From the NCBI GenBank assembly GCA_045129695.1, contig JBGVJZ010000023.1:9359-73358 (forward strand): a stretch of 64,000 bases of DNA. Direction: 5' to 3'. The notes beneath the pieces are model-generated. The model was not told where the DNA came from, ran no database searches, and saw nothing but the letters and a program-made list of their open reading frames with translations. Position 1 is the first letter of the stretch, and the number at the start of each line of letters is the position of its first letter. Below, one piece after another: positions 18,440 to 28,500 of this stretch. The position numbers and the translations under genes were made by a program. The stretch is from Eshraghiella sp045129695. GTDB taxonomy: Bacteria > Bacillota > Clostridia > Lachnospirales > Lachnospiraceae.

Positions 18440-18473
18440 GGGACTGAAACAAATTTTTATTTGCAACAGCCCC
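18440..18473. terminator. Hairpin between convergent amidase and typA genes
   Basis: GGGACTG at 18440 pairs with CAGCCCC ending at 18473, with an inner CAAAT/ATTTG stem. The site lies between the two convergent genes. T-tracts are weak on both sides, so it may serve both directions with modest efficiency. Confidence 0.6.
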
Positions 18474-18483
18474 ATTTCTGTAT

Positions 18484-20316
18484 TTATTGTGAGTTCTTTT
18501 TAGCTCTGTATCTCAATGTAGGGTCAAGAATTTTCTTACGGATTCGAAGATTCTTAGGTGTTACTTCAAGAAGCTCATCCGTGTCAATAAATTCAATTGA
18601 CTGCTCAAGACTTAAGATTTTAGGCGGAACAAGTCTTAATGCATCGTCAGCACTTGAGGAACGGGTATTGGTAAGATGTTTGGTCTTACATACATTGATT
18701 TCAATATCTTCTGAACGACCTGTCTGTCCTACAATCATACCGCCGTATACTTTGGTGCCGGGTCCAATAAATAAGGTTCCACGTTCCTGGGCATTGAAAA
18801 GACCATAGGTAATTGCTTCACCATTTTCAAAGGCTATGAGTGAACCCTGCTTACGGTAGGAGATGTCTCCCTTGTATGGACCATAGCCGTCAAAAATAGT
18901 ATTTATTACACCCGAACCCTTGGTATCAGTAAGGAACTCATTAGTATATCCTATTAGACCTCTTGATGGAATAGAGAATTCAAGTCGTGTTGTTCCACCA
19001 TTAAGCGGAGCCATTCCGTTTAATTCGCCCTTACGTGTACTGAGCTTCTGGATGACGGTTCCGGCACAGTCATCGGGAACGTCAACATATGCAATCTCCA
19101 TCGGCTCTAATTTATTGCCGCGTTCATCATAGTGGAAGAGAACCTCAGGCTTGCTGACTGCGAATTCAAAGCCCTCGCGGCGCATATTTTCTATTAATAC
19201 TGAGAGATGTAATTCTCCACGTCCTGATACCTTGAAGGAATCCATTGATTCAGTTTCCTCAACACGTAAGCTTACATCTGTATTGAGCTCACGCATGAGT
19301 CTGTCTCTTAAATGTCTTGAGGTAACGAATTTACCCTCCTGACCTGCAAGAGGAGAATCGTTAACCAGGAAATTCATTGCAATTGTCGGTTCGGAAATCT
19401 TCTGGAATGGTACGGCAACAGCTTCATCAACTGAACATACTGTATCACCGATTTTTAAATCCGTAATTCCTGAAATTGCAACAATTGCACCCATGGAAGC
19501 TTCGTTAACCTCAACCTTGTTAAGACCGTCAAACTCATAAAGCTTGGTAATCTTAACCCGCTGGTGTTTATCAGGTTCATGATGGTTAACAAGAAGTGCC
19601 TCCTGATTAACCTTAATGGTTCCGTTATCTATTTTACCAACACCGATACGTCCAACATACTCATTGTAGTCAATTGTACTGATAAGAAGCTGTAAAGGAG
19701 CTTCGTCATCACCTGTAGGTGCAGGAATATAAGAAAGAATTGTTTCAAAGAGAGGCTCCATTGTATCGGATTCATCTTCAACCTTATATTTGGCAAAGCC
19801 ATTTCTTGCCGATGCAAAAATAAACGGGCAGTCAAGCTGTTTATCATTGGCATCAAGCTCAAGTAAAAGCTCAAGAATCTCATCCACAACCTCATCAGGT
19901 CTTGCTTCGGGTCTGTCAACCTTGTTAACACAGACAATTAAATCCAAATCCAGGTCAAGAGCTTTTTGAAGAACAAACTTGGTCTGTGGCATAACGCCTT
20001 CATAGGCATCGACCACAAGAATTACACCATTAACCATTTTGAGAACACGTTCAACCTCTCCGCCAAAATCAGCGTGACCAGGTGTGTCGATAATGTTAAT
20101 CTTGGTATTCTTGTAATGAATAGCTGTGTTTTTGGATAGAATGGTAATACCACGCTCACGTTCAATGTCGTTTGAATCCATAACACGCTCGGCTACCTCC
20201 TGATTCTCACGAAAGGTTCCGCTTTGCTTTAAAAGCTCGTCCACAAGCGTTGTTTTGCCATGGTCTACATGGGCTATAATTGCGATATTTCTGATATCGT
20301 CACGAGATTTATTCAT
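18484..20316 (-). CDS. typA: Ribosome-associated translational GTPase TypA/BipA
   Basis: The protein has 610 residues, the standard BipA length. GTPase motifs are AHVDHGKTTL (about 16-25), DTPGHADFGGE (about 79-89) and NKVD (about 133). Domains II, III, V and the BipA-specific C-terminal domain follow (GRGELHLSVLIENMRREGFE; SLEQSIEFIDTDELLEVTPK). It binds the 70S ribosome and supports 50S assembly and stress growth. TCGGAGGATTTA lies before the ATG. It is transcribed alone, divergently from the SSB-like gene. Confidence 0.97.
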   Translation of the reverse strand: MNKSRDDIRNIAIIAHVDHGKTTLVDELLKQSGTFRENQEVAERVMDSNDIERERGITILSKNTAIHYKNTKINIIDTPGHADFGGEVERVLKMVNGVILVVDAYEGVMPQTKFVLQKALDLDLDLIVCVNKVDRPEARPDEVVDEILELLLELDANDKQLDCPFIFASARNGFAKYKVEDESDTMEPLFETILSYIPAPTGDDEAPLQLLISTIDYNEYVGRIGVGKIDNGTIKVNQEALLVNHHEPDKHQRVKITKLYEFDGLNKVEVNEASMGAIVAISGITDLKIGDTVCSVDEAVAVPFQKISEPTIAMNFLVNDSPLAGQEGKFVTSRHLRDRLMRELNTDVSLRVEETESMDSFKVSGRGELHLSVLIENMRREGFEFAVSKPEVLFHYDERGNKLEPMEIAYVDVPDDCAGTVIQKLSTRKGELNGMAPLNGGTTRLEFSIPSRGLIGYTNEFLTDTKGSGVINTIFDGYGPYKGDISYRKQGSLIAFENGEAITYGLFNAQERGTLFIGPGTKVYGGMIVGQTGRSEDIEINVCKTKHLTNTRSSSADDALRLVPPKILSLEQSIEFIDTDELLEVTPKNLRIRKKILDPTLRYRAKKNSQ

Positions 20317-20373
20317 ATTAAATCCTCCGAAATTTAAATTAAATGAATAGTTTTCTTAATATACAACCATAAT

Positions 20374-20401
20374 ATTCTATCATATTTTATTTTTTTTACA
20401 A
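20374..20401 (-). promoter_or_regulatory. Probable typA promoter
   Basis: On the minus strand TTGTAA (20396-20401) and TAGAAT (20374-20379) are separated by 16 bases, followed by an AT-rich leader to the typA start. The spacing is slightly short and the surrounding A-tracts make such matches common. Confidence 0.45.
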
Positions 20402-20486
20402 TATTTTTGTTCTAAAAATAATATGAGCCGCATAAATTATATTGATAAAGAAATATACTGTTTATGAAGAAGGGAGAAACAGAAGA

Positions 20487-21116
20487 ATGATTGACAAGGT
20501 CATTGAAAACAACAGAGTTACTATTATAGGAGAAGTGGTGTCAGAGTTTGAATTCAGCCATGAGGTATATGGTGAGGGCTTTTACACAGTTAAAATTTCA
20601 GTAAGCCGGCTTAGTAACAGCGTGGATATTATTCCATTACTGGTATCTGAAAGACTGGTGGATGTTACTGAGGATTTAAGGGGAATGATGATTGAAGCAA
20701 CAGGTCAGTTCCGCTCTCATAATAGTCACGAGGAAACGAGAAACAGACTTGTTCTTGCAATTTTTGTAAGAGAGTTGGAATTTCTGGATGTATATGATGA
20801 AGAAATCAGCACAAATCAGATATTCCTGGATGGTTATATCTGCAAACCACCGATTTACAGAAAGACTCCGCTTGGAAGAGAAATTGCGGATTTGTTAATT
20901 GCCGTAAACCGTCCATATGGTAAATCCGATTATATTCCTTGTATTGCATGGGGCAGAAATGCGAGATATGCAGCGGGCTTTGAGGTTGGCGGACATATTC
21001 AGATATATGGAAGAATACAGAGCAGGGAATATACCAAGAAAATCAGCGAGGATGAATGTGAAAAGCGAGTAGCTTATGAGGTCTCAGTAAGCAAAATTGA
21101 ATTTTTTGATGAATAA
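20487..21116 (+). CDS. SSB-like protein with two tandem OB folds
   Basis: The protein has 209 residues and no membrane segment. The second half has the SSB signature order: IFLDGYICKPPIYRKTPLGREIADLLIAV-type strand pattern, then IPCIAWGRNARYA and IQIYGRIQSREY (about residues 110-185). The first half (NNRVTIIGEVVSEFEFSHEV, residues 8-95) looks like another OB domain. Canonical SSB has one OB fold and an acidic DDDIPF-type tail; here the tail ends FFDE only. It probably binds single-stranded DNA as a specialised paralogue. The ATG at 20487 follows AAGGGAGAAAC; an upstream TTG at 20442 has no binding site. Confidence 0.7.
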   Translation: MIDKVIENNRVTIIGEVVSEFEFSHEVYGEGFYTVKISVSRLSNSVDIIPLLVSERLVDVTEDLRGMMIEATGQFRSHNSHEETRNRLVLAIFVRELEFLDVYDEEISTNQIFLDGYICKPPIYRKTPLGREIADLLIAVNRPYGKSDYIPCIAWGRNARYAAGFEVGGHIQIYGRIQSREYTKKISEDECEKRVAYEVSVSKIEFFDE

Positions 21117-21144
21117 AAAATTTTATGAATAAAATTTATCAAGG

Positions 21145-21173
21145 TTGACAATTATATATACTAGTGATACACT
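21145..21173 (+). promoter_or_regulatory. Promoter of the dapA-dapB transcript
   Basis: TTGACA at 21145-21150 and TACACT at 21168-21173 with a 17-base spacer. It lies just upstream of the lysine riboswitch. Confidence 0.7.
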
Positions 21174-21187
21174 TAATGAAGTTAAAA

Positions 21188-21412
21188 TTTTAGAGTAGAG
21201 GTTGCGCTATTCAATAGTATATCGTGTGATATGGCAGTCATAGATGAGCATGGTTGAAAGGGTATAGCGCCGAAGTCGTTCAAATACTGTGATTGATCCG
21301 GCTGGGCATATGATTAATAATCATGTGACTGTCATCTTTTTTGATGGGGAGCTACTTAAAGTATATTATCAATAAGAGTATTACTTTAAGAGCTGGCGCC
21401 TGTCAGCTCTTT
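21188..21412 (+). promoter_or_regulatory. Lysine riboswitch (L box) with terminator
   Basis: Conserved L-box blocks appear in order: TAGAGGTTGCGC near 21195, GAAAGGGTATAGCGCCGAAG near 21255, GGCTGGGCAT near 21300, TGACTGTC and the closing GGGGAGCTACTT near 21347. A terminator hairpin follows (AGAGCTG 21389-21395 with CAGCTCT 21404-21410, then six T). Known mechanism: lysine binding favours the terminator, shutting off dapA and dapB when lysine is plentiful. Confidence 0.92.
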
Positions 21413-21449
21413 TTTAACTGTTCAAGAAATAATTTATGGGAGGCTTATT

Positions 21450-22334
21450 ATGGCAATTTTTACAGGTGCAGGTGTTGCAATTGTAACACCAATGAATCAG
21501 GATGAGAGCGTTAATTACGCAAAACTCGCTGAATTGATTGATTTTCAGATTGAGAATGGAACAGACAGTATTATTATCTGCGGAACAACAGGAGAGTCTG
21601 CAACTCTTTCAGAGGAGGAGCATTCAGAGGTTATCCGTTTCTGTGTTAAACATGTTAATAAGAGAGTTCCTGTTATTGCAGGAACAGGCTCAAACTGCAC
21701 ACAGACGGCTGTTAAGCTTTCTGTAGAAGCAGAAGAGGCAGGTGCTGACGGACTTTTAGTAGTAACACCTTATTACAATAAGGCTACACAGAAGGGTTTA
21801 ATCGACCACTATACCAAGATTGCAAATTCTGTTAAGCTTCCAATCATTATGTATAATGTTCCAAGCAGAACAGGATGTAATATTCTTCCTGCAACAGCAG
21901 CTAAATTATTCAAAGAAGTGGAGAATATTGTAGGTATTAAAGAAGCATCAGGAAATATTTCACAGGTGGCTGCTCTCATGGCACTGACTAACGGAGAGAT
22001 TGACCTTTACTCAGGCAATGATGACCAGATTGTTCCGATTATGTCATTGGGCGGAAAGGGTGTTATCTCAGTTCTTTCCAACGTAGCACCAAGACAGACA
22101 CATGAAATCGTCATGGACTATGTTAATGGCAATGTACAGGAATCATGCAGAAAACAGCTTGAAGCGATTGAACTTATTAATGCTTTATTCTGCGAGGTTA
22201 ACCCAATCCCTGTTAAAGAGGCTCTTAATCTTATGGGAATGGAAGCAGGACCGGTAAGAATGCCATTATCTCCGATGGAAGCTAAGAACCTTGAGACCTT
22301 AAAAACAGCACTTACCAATTACGGTTTATTATAA
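21450..22334 (+). CDS. dapA: 4-hydroxy-tetrahydrodipicolinate synthase
   Basis: The protein has 294 residues and is a TIM-barrel class I aldolase. It condenses pyruvate with aspartate semialdehyde, the first step committed to diaminopimelate and lysine. Family motifs are GTTGESATLSEEE (about 45-57), VVTPYYNKATQKGL (about 104-117) with the active-site Tyr, IMYNVPSRTG, and the Schiff-base Lys in VGIKEASGNI (about residue 162). ATGGGAGGC lies before the start. It is under the lysine riboswitch and followed directly by dapB. Confidence 0.98.
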   Translation: MAIFTGAGVAIVTPMNQDESVNYAKLAELIDFQIENGTDSIIICGTTGESATLSEEEHSEVIRFCVKHVNKRVPVIAGTGSNCTQTAVKLSVEAEEAGADGLLVVTPYYNKATQKGLIDHYTKIANSVKLPIIMYNVPSRTGCNILPATAAKLFKEVENIVGIKEASGNISQVAALMALTNGEIDLYSGNDDQIVPIMSLGGKGVISVLSNVAPRQTHEIVMDYVNGNVQESCRKQLEAIELINALFCEVNPIPVKEALNLMGMEAGPVRMPLSPMEAKNLETLKTALTNYGLL

Positions 22335-22357
22335 TAATGGAAAGTCAGGTAAATACT

Positions 22358-23113
22358 ATGGTTAATATTATAATGCATGGCTGTAATGGCAAGATGGGAC
22401 AGGTAATTTCAAATCTTGTGGCAGCTGATGAGAATGCCTGCATTGTTGCAGGAATAGACCCTTTTGATGGAATTAAGAATACATATCCGGTTTTTTCTTC
22501 AATTGAGAAGTGTGATGTTGATGCGGATGTTATAATAGATTTTGCTTCCGCTAAGGCTGTTGACGGATTACTGGATTATGCAGTAGCTAAGAAGATTCCG
22601 CTTGTATTATGTACAACCGGTTTAAGTGAGGAGCAGATCGCAAAGGTTGATGAGGCTTCTAAGAAGGTTGCAATCCTTCGTTCTGCAAATATGTCACTTG
22701 GAATAAATACGTTATTTAAAGTTTTGAAAATGATATCTCCGTTATTGTCAGAAGCAGGCTTTGATATTGAAATCGTTGAGAAGCATCATCACCTTAAGGT
22801 GGATGCACCAAGTGGAACAGCACTTGCACTTGCAGATGTAATTAATGAGAGTCTTCCTGAGAAATATGAATACAAATTTGACCGTTCACAGGACAGAATA
22901 AGAAGACCGCAGAAGGAAATCGGAATAAGTGCAGTACGAGGTGGTACAATTGTAGGTGAGCATGAGATTATTTTTGCCGGTGAAGACGAAGTTATTGAAG
23001 TTAAACATACAGCATATTCCAAAGCAGTTTTTGCCAAGGGAGCAATTGAAGCGGCTAAATTCCTTAAAGGACAATGTGCAGGACTGTATACAATGAAAGA
23101 AGTAATAGGCTAA
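22358..23113 (+). CDS. dapB: 4-hydroxy-tetrahydrodipicolinate reductase
   Basis: The enzyme reduces the DapA product using NAD(P)H. The N-terminal nucleotide-binding loop is IIMHGCNGKMGQV, with the catalytic region VEKHHHLKVDAPSGTAL (about residues 141-157) and the tetramerisation domain after it. The ATG at 22358 gives the usual short N-terminus before the Rossmann strand and has AGG seven bases upstream. An in-frame ATG at 22337 would add seven residues. The gene follows dapA closely and is co-transcribed under the lysine riboswitch. Confidence 0.96.
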   Translation: MVNIIMHGCNGKMGQVISNLVAADENACIVAGIDPFDGIKNTYPVFSSIEKCDVDADVIIDFASAKAVDGLLDYAVAKKIPLVLCTTGLSEEQIAKVDEASKKVAILRSANMSLGINTLFKVLKMISPLLSEAGFDIEIVEKHHHLKVDAPSGTALALADVINESLPEKYEYKFDRSQDRIRRPQKEIGISAVRGGTIVGEHEIIFAGEDEVIEVKHTAYSKAVFAKGAIEAAKFLKGQCAGLYTMKEVIG

Positions 23114-23141
23114 TAATTTTTTATTAAAATGCAGATAATAG

Positions 23142-23187
23142 GGATACAGAATATTCATTTTTATGTGATGTTCTGTATCCTATTTTT
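23142..23187 (+). terminator. Terminator after dapB
   Basis: Stem GGATACAGAA (23142-23151) pairs with TTCTGTATCC (23171-23180), followed by TATTTTTATG. It ends the dapAB operon, 28 bases after the dapB stop. Confidence 0.85.
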
Positions 23188-23207
23188 ATGTGTAAGGAGA
23201 AGGAAAA

Positions 23208-23510
23208 ATGAAAAAGATGAAATATTTACTGTTATGCTTTACACTTGCTCTGTGTACGCTTGGTTTTAGCGGTTGTACAAGAAGAGACAACAATGGGAGT
23301 AACACAGAAAACACTGGTACAGATAACAGGGAAAACACTACAAATGAAAGAAATACCACAACTGAGAGAAATACTTCAACTGACAAGAACACGTCAACAG
23401 ACAAAAATAACAATACAAACAAGGGAACAGAAGGTGTTCTTGACGAGCTTGGAGATGATGTAGAAACCATGCTGGATGACACAGTTACAATGCTTGACCC
23501 TACAAGATAA
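23208..23510 (+). CDS. Small Thr/Asn-rich lipoprotein
   Basis: This 100-residue protein has a lipoprotein signal peptide, MKKMKYLLLCFTLALCTLGF followed by the lipobox Ser-Gly-Cys at residues 20-22. The mature part is a low-complexity Asn/Thr/Arg/Glu linker (about 23-75, repeats such as TTERNTSTDKN) followed by an acidic segment DELGDDVETMLDDTVTML. No enzyme motif is visible. AAGGAGAAGG precedes the ATG. It stands alone between two terminators. The function is unknown; a surface-exposed spacer or sporulation-type lipoprotein is possible. Confidence 0.75.
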   Translation: MKKMKYLLLCFTLALCTLGFSGCTRRDNNGSNTENTGTDNRENTTNERNTTTERNTSTDKNTSTDKNNNTNKGTEGVLDELGDDVETMLDDTVTMLDPTR

Positions 23511-23540
23511 TGGAAACTCTCAAGATTAGTATTTAATAAT

Positions 23541-23592
23541 ATCCCACTATGGATTCGGGAAAAGTATCTGTATCCATAGTGGGATTTATTTT
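23541..23592. terminator. Bidirectional terminator between convergent genes
   Basis: A perfect 14-bp stem, ATCCCACTATGGAT (23541-23554) with ATCCATAGTGGGAT (23572-23585), is followed by TTATTTTTTA on the plus strand and by ATTATTAAATAC on the minus strand. It separates the lipoprotein gene from the convergent galactanase gene. Confidence 0.88.
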
Positions 23593-23600
23593 TTACGGAA

Positions 23601-24881
23601 TTATTCAGAGGTTCTGAGAAGCCGGAAGGTACTTAAGGAATCTAACGGATGTCCGTCAAAATCAAATAATGCCTGATTATCATAGGATGCTCCGCCGTAA
23701 TACTGACCTGCGTCATCAGGGTCATACGAAGCGGCATAGCTTGATGCCCATCCGCTGCCGTATTCTTCCCAAAGCTTTAATTGGGCGTCATAGCCGTCGG
23801 CAGGAACGGGTATCCATGCAGGCTCCCAATAACATATTCCGATTCCCTTATCAATGGAAGAGATGGCAACAGCTAAATCACTTATTAAATCTGCCTGTCC
23901 CTGTTCTGATATCTTATATGGTAAATCACAGTCAGAGTATACATTGATTGTATTGTTAAATTCATCCCCATTACTGTAAGTATAAGCATATGAACATTCA
24001 GCGACCATGACCTCTTTATTGTAGGTGTTTGCAACATTGGAAAGAACAGCGGTCAGATTATCTATGCTTCCATGCCAGTACGGATAATATGAAGATGCAA
24101 AAATATCATAATCCACAGAAGCTTCAAAAAGAGTCCCGGCATAGTATTTATAGGCACCTGATTTTTCAGGATTGGTAAAATGAAGTGCAATCTTAACAGA
24201 TGTGTCAAATTCCTCCGATATATCCCTTACAGCCTTGGAACCGGAGTTCATAAGTTCGGTAATCCTGTCCCATGAGGTTTCACCTGCAAGACCACCGGTA
24301 GTCTCATTGCCAATCTGTACGATTGATATATTAACACCTGCATCAAGCAGTTTTTTCAGGGAATCATATGTATATTGGTATAGTGCATCTGATTTCTCTG
24401 CGAAAGACATATCCTTCCATGCTTTAGGAGTCATCTGTTTGGCGGGGTCAGCCCAGAAATCGGAATAGTGAAAATCAATCATACAGTTTAGGCCATATCT
24501 GGTGGCTCTCTGTCCGATACTAATCGCTGTCTGAAGGTCATTGTTACCGCCGCCATAGCCTTTGCCGCTTGAATTATATGGGTCATTCCATATGCGGATT
24601 CGGATTGTGTTTACTCCGTTTTCCGCAAGTGTCTTTAATAAATCCTGTTCTTCGCCGCTATAATTGTAGAACTTAACACCGCTGTTCTCAAGTGATATAA
24701 TACTTGATATGTCACACCCAAGAATAAAATCCTCAGGTAAACCGTTGATGGGCTCAACATCAATATTGGTGGAAGTGTTATCCTGTGTTATCGGTTCAGC
24801 AAAATTGTGTGAAGAAGCAGGCCGGCAGCTGCAAAGTAATATAATAACAGCCAAAGCGGTTATAGGAAATTTAAACTTCAT
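23601..24881 (-). CDS. GH53 endo-beta-1,4-galactanase lipoprotein
   Basis: The 426-residue protein has a lipoprotein signal (ALAVIILLCSC, Cys near residue 19) and a short Ser/Thr linker. The GH53 barrel starts with FILGCDISSIISLENSG; the general acid/base Glu lies in IVQIGNETTGG (about residue 193) and the nucleophile Glu in VMVAECSYAYT (about 293). GH53 enzymes cut the beta-1,4-galactan side chains of pectin outside the cell. Being lipid-anchored, it would work at the cell surface for uptake of the released galacto-oligosaccharides. This fits a plant-fibre gut or rumen lifestyle. It is monocistronic with its own promoter. Confidence 0.93.
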   Translation of the reverse strand: MKFKFPITALAVIILLCSCRPASSHNFAEPITQDNTSTNIDVEPINGLPEDFILGCDISSIISLENSGVKFYNYSGEEQDLLKTLAENGVNTIRIRIWNDPYNSSGKGYGGGNNDLQTAISIGQRATRYGLNCMIDFHYSDFWADPAKQMTPKAWKDMSFAEKSDALYQYTYDSLKKLLDAGVNISIVQIGNETTGGLAGETSWDRITELMNSGSKAVRDISEEFDTSVKIALHFTNPEKSGAYKYYAGTLFEASVDYDIFASSYYPYWHGSIDNLTAVLSNVANTYNKEVMVAECSYAYTYSNGDEFNNTINVYSDCDLPYKISEQGQADLISDLAVAISSIDKGIGICYWEPAWIPVPADGYDAQLKLWEEYGSGWASSYAASYDPDDAGQYYGGASYDNQALFDFDGHPLDSLSTFRLLRTSE

Positions 24882-24912
24882 TGTACATCTATCCTTGTAA
24901 ATCTTTTCTATA

Positions 24913-24941
24913 AGTATAAAATACTATTTTATAAAATTCAA
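24913..24941 (-). promoter_or_regulatory. Promoter of the galactanase gene
   Basis: On the minus strand TTGAAT (24936-24941) and TATACT (24913-24918) are 17 bases apart, about 30 bases before the start codon. Confidence 0.65.
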
Positions 24942-24978
24942 TAAAATGATATAATACTATAATATTGTGTGTAAATGT

Positions 24979-25014
24979 CCTGCGGCGAAATATAAGATAG
25001 AAGTCCGCCGCAGG
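24979..25014. terminator. GC-rich hairpin without a T-tract
   Basis: CCTGCGGCG (24979-24987) pairs perfectly with CGCCGCAGG (25006-25014). It lies downstream of the minus-strand gene ending at 25041 and is probably its transcript end, though no clear T-run follows on either strand. Confidence 0.5.
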
Positions 25015-25040
25015 CAGGTAAGTATGTTGGTTACTACTAA

Positions 25041-25478
25041 TCAGTCATTACGGGCTTTGTCCAAAGCGGCCTGAATCGCTTCAATTAATACAAGCGAAGT
25101 GTATTTTGATTCCTGATTGTATGTAATGTTTTCTGTCGAATTATTTTTAATAACCTGAGAAGAAATGGAGTTTAGTGAAGCCGTTATTAATGGGTACATT
25201 GTCTCAATGGATTCAGAAGTATTGATTAACTGAATTGATTTTATCTGTTCGGAGTCAACAACAACTTCAATGTCAACAGGATTTGTTGCAAGAACAATTG
25301 ATGAGGTATATACTCCGGGGGCGAAGGTGGAATTTGCGGCCTCAGGAACGGACTTTGTGGTTCTTCTTGTTATCAATAGTATGAGTAACAGAATCAGAAT
25401 GATTCCTAATACTACGAATACAATGGTGTATATCATTTCTTTTAGCTTAAGGACTACAATCTTTGTTTTTGAACTCAT
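25041..25478 (-). CDS. Membrane-anchored protein with an FMN-bind-like domain
   Basis: The protein has 145 residues. One N-terminal membrane segment (about 15-37) carries a small outer domain whose layout follows FMN-binding domains: FAPGVYTSSIVLATNPVDIEV, VDSEQIKSIQLINTSES, and the end TSLVLIEAIQAALDKA. The SGAT-type Thr motif that takes covalent FMN in Rnf/Nqr proteins is not preserved (YNQESKYTS instead). It may therefore be a non-flavinylated structural relative. GGGAG precedes the start. It is divergent from addB. The assignment is by pattern only. Confidence 0.55.
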   Translation of the reverse strand: MSSKTKIVVLKLKEMIYTIVFVVLGIILILLLILLITRRTTKSVPEAANSTFAPGVYTSSIVLATNPVDIEVVVDSEQIKSIQLINTSESIETMYPLITASLNSISSQVIKNNSTENITYNQESKYTSLVLIEAIQAALDKARND

Positions 25479-25558
25479 TTTTATTACTCCCGAATCTGAT
25501 TATTATACATTATTAACCAACATCCGAAAATATGACTTTTTATTGTTAGGAGGGGCTT

Positions 25559-28500
25559 ATGTTAGAATTTTTTATGAGTGCTTCAGGGCACGGAAAGACC
25601 TATAATCTCTATAGGAGGCTGATTGAGGATTCACTCAGCTTTGAAGACAGTAAACAGAAGATTATTCTGATTGTTCCTGAACAGTCGTCACTTCAGGCAC
25701 AGAAGGATATAGTCAGAATGCATCCGAATGAGGGTGTTTTTAATATTGATGTTGTTACCTTTGGAAGACTGGCGTACAGAATTTTTGAGGAGCTGGGTAT
25801 TGAACTTAAGGAGACTATTGATGATACCGGCAAAAATCTTATTGTACGTAAGGTTTTAAACAATGTTAATAAACAATTGAGAATTATTAAGGCAGACAGG
25901 ACACAGGGACTGGTCAGCAGAATTAAATCCATGATTTCCGAATTAAAACAGTACGGAATAGGAACAGAGAATTTGAGAAAAATTATTGATGAAATTAAGT
26001 CAACGGACAGACTTAAGCAGAAGCTTAAGGATATTCTTGTTATTTATGAGTCGTTTGAGGAATACATACAGGACAGATATGTAACTGCTGAGGATAAGCC
26101 GGAGGAATTGTTAAGGGTTATTGATAAATCCTCTTTTTTTAAGAATGCAATTGTGGCGTTTGATGGATTTACCGGTTTTACGCCTGTTCAATACAGATTA
26201 TTTGAGTATATTTTAGCCACAGCGGATCATGTAATTAATACTGTAACAATTCCTGATGAAGATGATAATGTAATTAACGGCGATGCAGATTTGTTCCGTA
26301 TGAGTAAAAATATGATGCAGATTATGGGCAGAATTGCTGACAAAATGGGTCATAAGGTTATTTATAACAGAATCCGTACTGATATGAACAGATTTAGATT
26401 TGCCAAATCTGAGGAATTGAATTTCCTGGAAAAAGAGCTTTTCAGATATTCCGGTAGGGTATATGACAAGCCTGTTAAGGATATAACGATTGCTGTTTTG
26501 AATGCACCAAGGGATGAAATCCAGCTTACAGCGGCAGGTATACTCGATTGTGTCAGAAAAGGTGATGTACGTTTCAGGGAAATTGCAGTTGTTGCCGGAG
26601 ATATAGGAACTTATTCCGATTATATACAGAGAATATTTACTGAAAGTGGAATTTCTTTTTTTATGGATAACAAAAGAAGTCTTATCGGTAATCCGGTTGT
26701 AGAATATATCCGTTCAGCACTTGGAATTATAAAGGATAATTTTTCATATGAAAGTGTGTTTCGTTTCCTTAAAAACACGATGTGTACAATTGACATGGAA
26801 AGTGTTGATATTCTTGAAAATTATGTTCTTGCACTTGGTATCCGGGGGAAAAATAAATGGCATGAATTGTTTGTACGTAAGCCTTCAGGCAAGAAGAATA
26901 ATATTCAGGAAATAAACAGAACGAGGGAAGCTTTTATAAATATAATATCTGATTTTGAACATGCACTGACGGATGGTGATGGAACTGTAGGTTCAATTGT
27001 AAGAGCTGTATATGAGCTTATTGAAGCGGCTTGTGCATACGAAAAGCTTGAGGAACTTGCCGATTTTATGGAAGAGGATTCCGCCGTGGCTGATAACATG
27101 GCAAAGGCAGCAGAATACAGACAGACCTATGGTAAAATAATAGAACTTCTGGATCAGTTAAATGCATTGCTTGGAGATGAAAAAGTATCCGTAGAAGAAT
27201 TTATAACTATTCTTGATGCAGGCTTTGAGGAGATAAAGGTGGGCGTAATTCCGCCGTCAGTTGACTGTGTAACTGTGGGTGATATAGAAAGGACACGTCT
27301 GGAACATATAAAAGTATTATTTATCCTTGGAGTTAATGAGGGGGTACTTCCGAAGCTGTCCTCTAATAAGGGCGTACTTTCCGAAAACGAGCGTAAAATA
27401 CTTTGCAATAATAATATTGAGCTTTCTCCGTCTCCCAGAGAAAAGGTTTTTATTCAGAATTTCTATCTGTATCTGAATATGACTGAGCCGGAGAATGAAC
27501 TGCATCTTATGTGTCATAAATATGATTCTGACGGCAAGGAATGTAAACCATCAAGAATCATAAGCATGGTTCAGAAAATGTATCCTAAGTTAGAGACTCA
27601 GAATCAGGACAGAATAAGAGAATTTGATAAAATAACCAATCTCCGGAATTCACTCCATATTGCATCAACAGCATTTATTAACAGTGATAAGGTTAAACCT
27701 GGAATTAAAGAGCTGTTGACGTATTTTCTTGAGACTGAACCATATGCAGGGGAAATACGCCACATTATGGAAATGTTTATCAAAGAAACTGCCACAGATA
27801 CTCTGTCCGAGAATGCGGCGGATAAGCTGTATAGAGAAATAGAGAAAAGCAGTATTTCAAGACTTGAGAAATATGCCAAATGCGCTTTTATGCATTTTGC
27901 GGATTATGGACTTGAACTTGAGGAACGTAAGGTGTATGAAATAAATCCGGCTGATTTGGGTAATATCTTTCATACATCGATAGAAAATGTATCCATTGAG
28001 CTTAGAAACCGTAAAATGGACTTCTCAATGCTGTCAGATAAGGATAGAAGAGAAATGGTGGTTAATGCAGTTATGGATGCAACTGCTGATTATAACGCAT
28101 CATTTTTTACCGAAAGCAGTACAAATGCATATATTAAGCAGAGAATAATCAATCTGCTTGATCATACAGTCTGGGCTCTTGGTAGACAGCTTGAAGCAGG
28201 ACAATTTAAACCTGTATCATTTGAGAATGTATTTTTTGAACAATTTTCCAATACTGCCGTTACGGGTAAAATAGACAGGGTGGATATTTTCGAGAAAGAC
28301 GATTCGATTCATGTTAAAATTATCGATTACAAATCCGGAGCCAATGATATTGATTTGGATGCTGTCTATAATGGTCTTAAATTACAGCTTATGGTATATC
28401 TTCATAGTATTGTGAAGAAGCTTCAGCAGAAGAACCCTGATAAAACAGTAATGGCTGCAGGAGCATTATATAACAGAATTGATAATCCGATTATTTCTAA

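Noticed and set aside
21145..21412. T-box leader before dapA
   Set aside because: No GGTGGTACCGCG-type T-box sequence; the conserved blocks match the lysine riboswitch instead.
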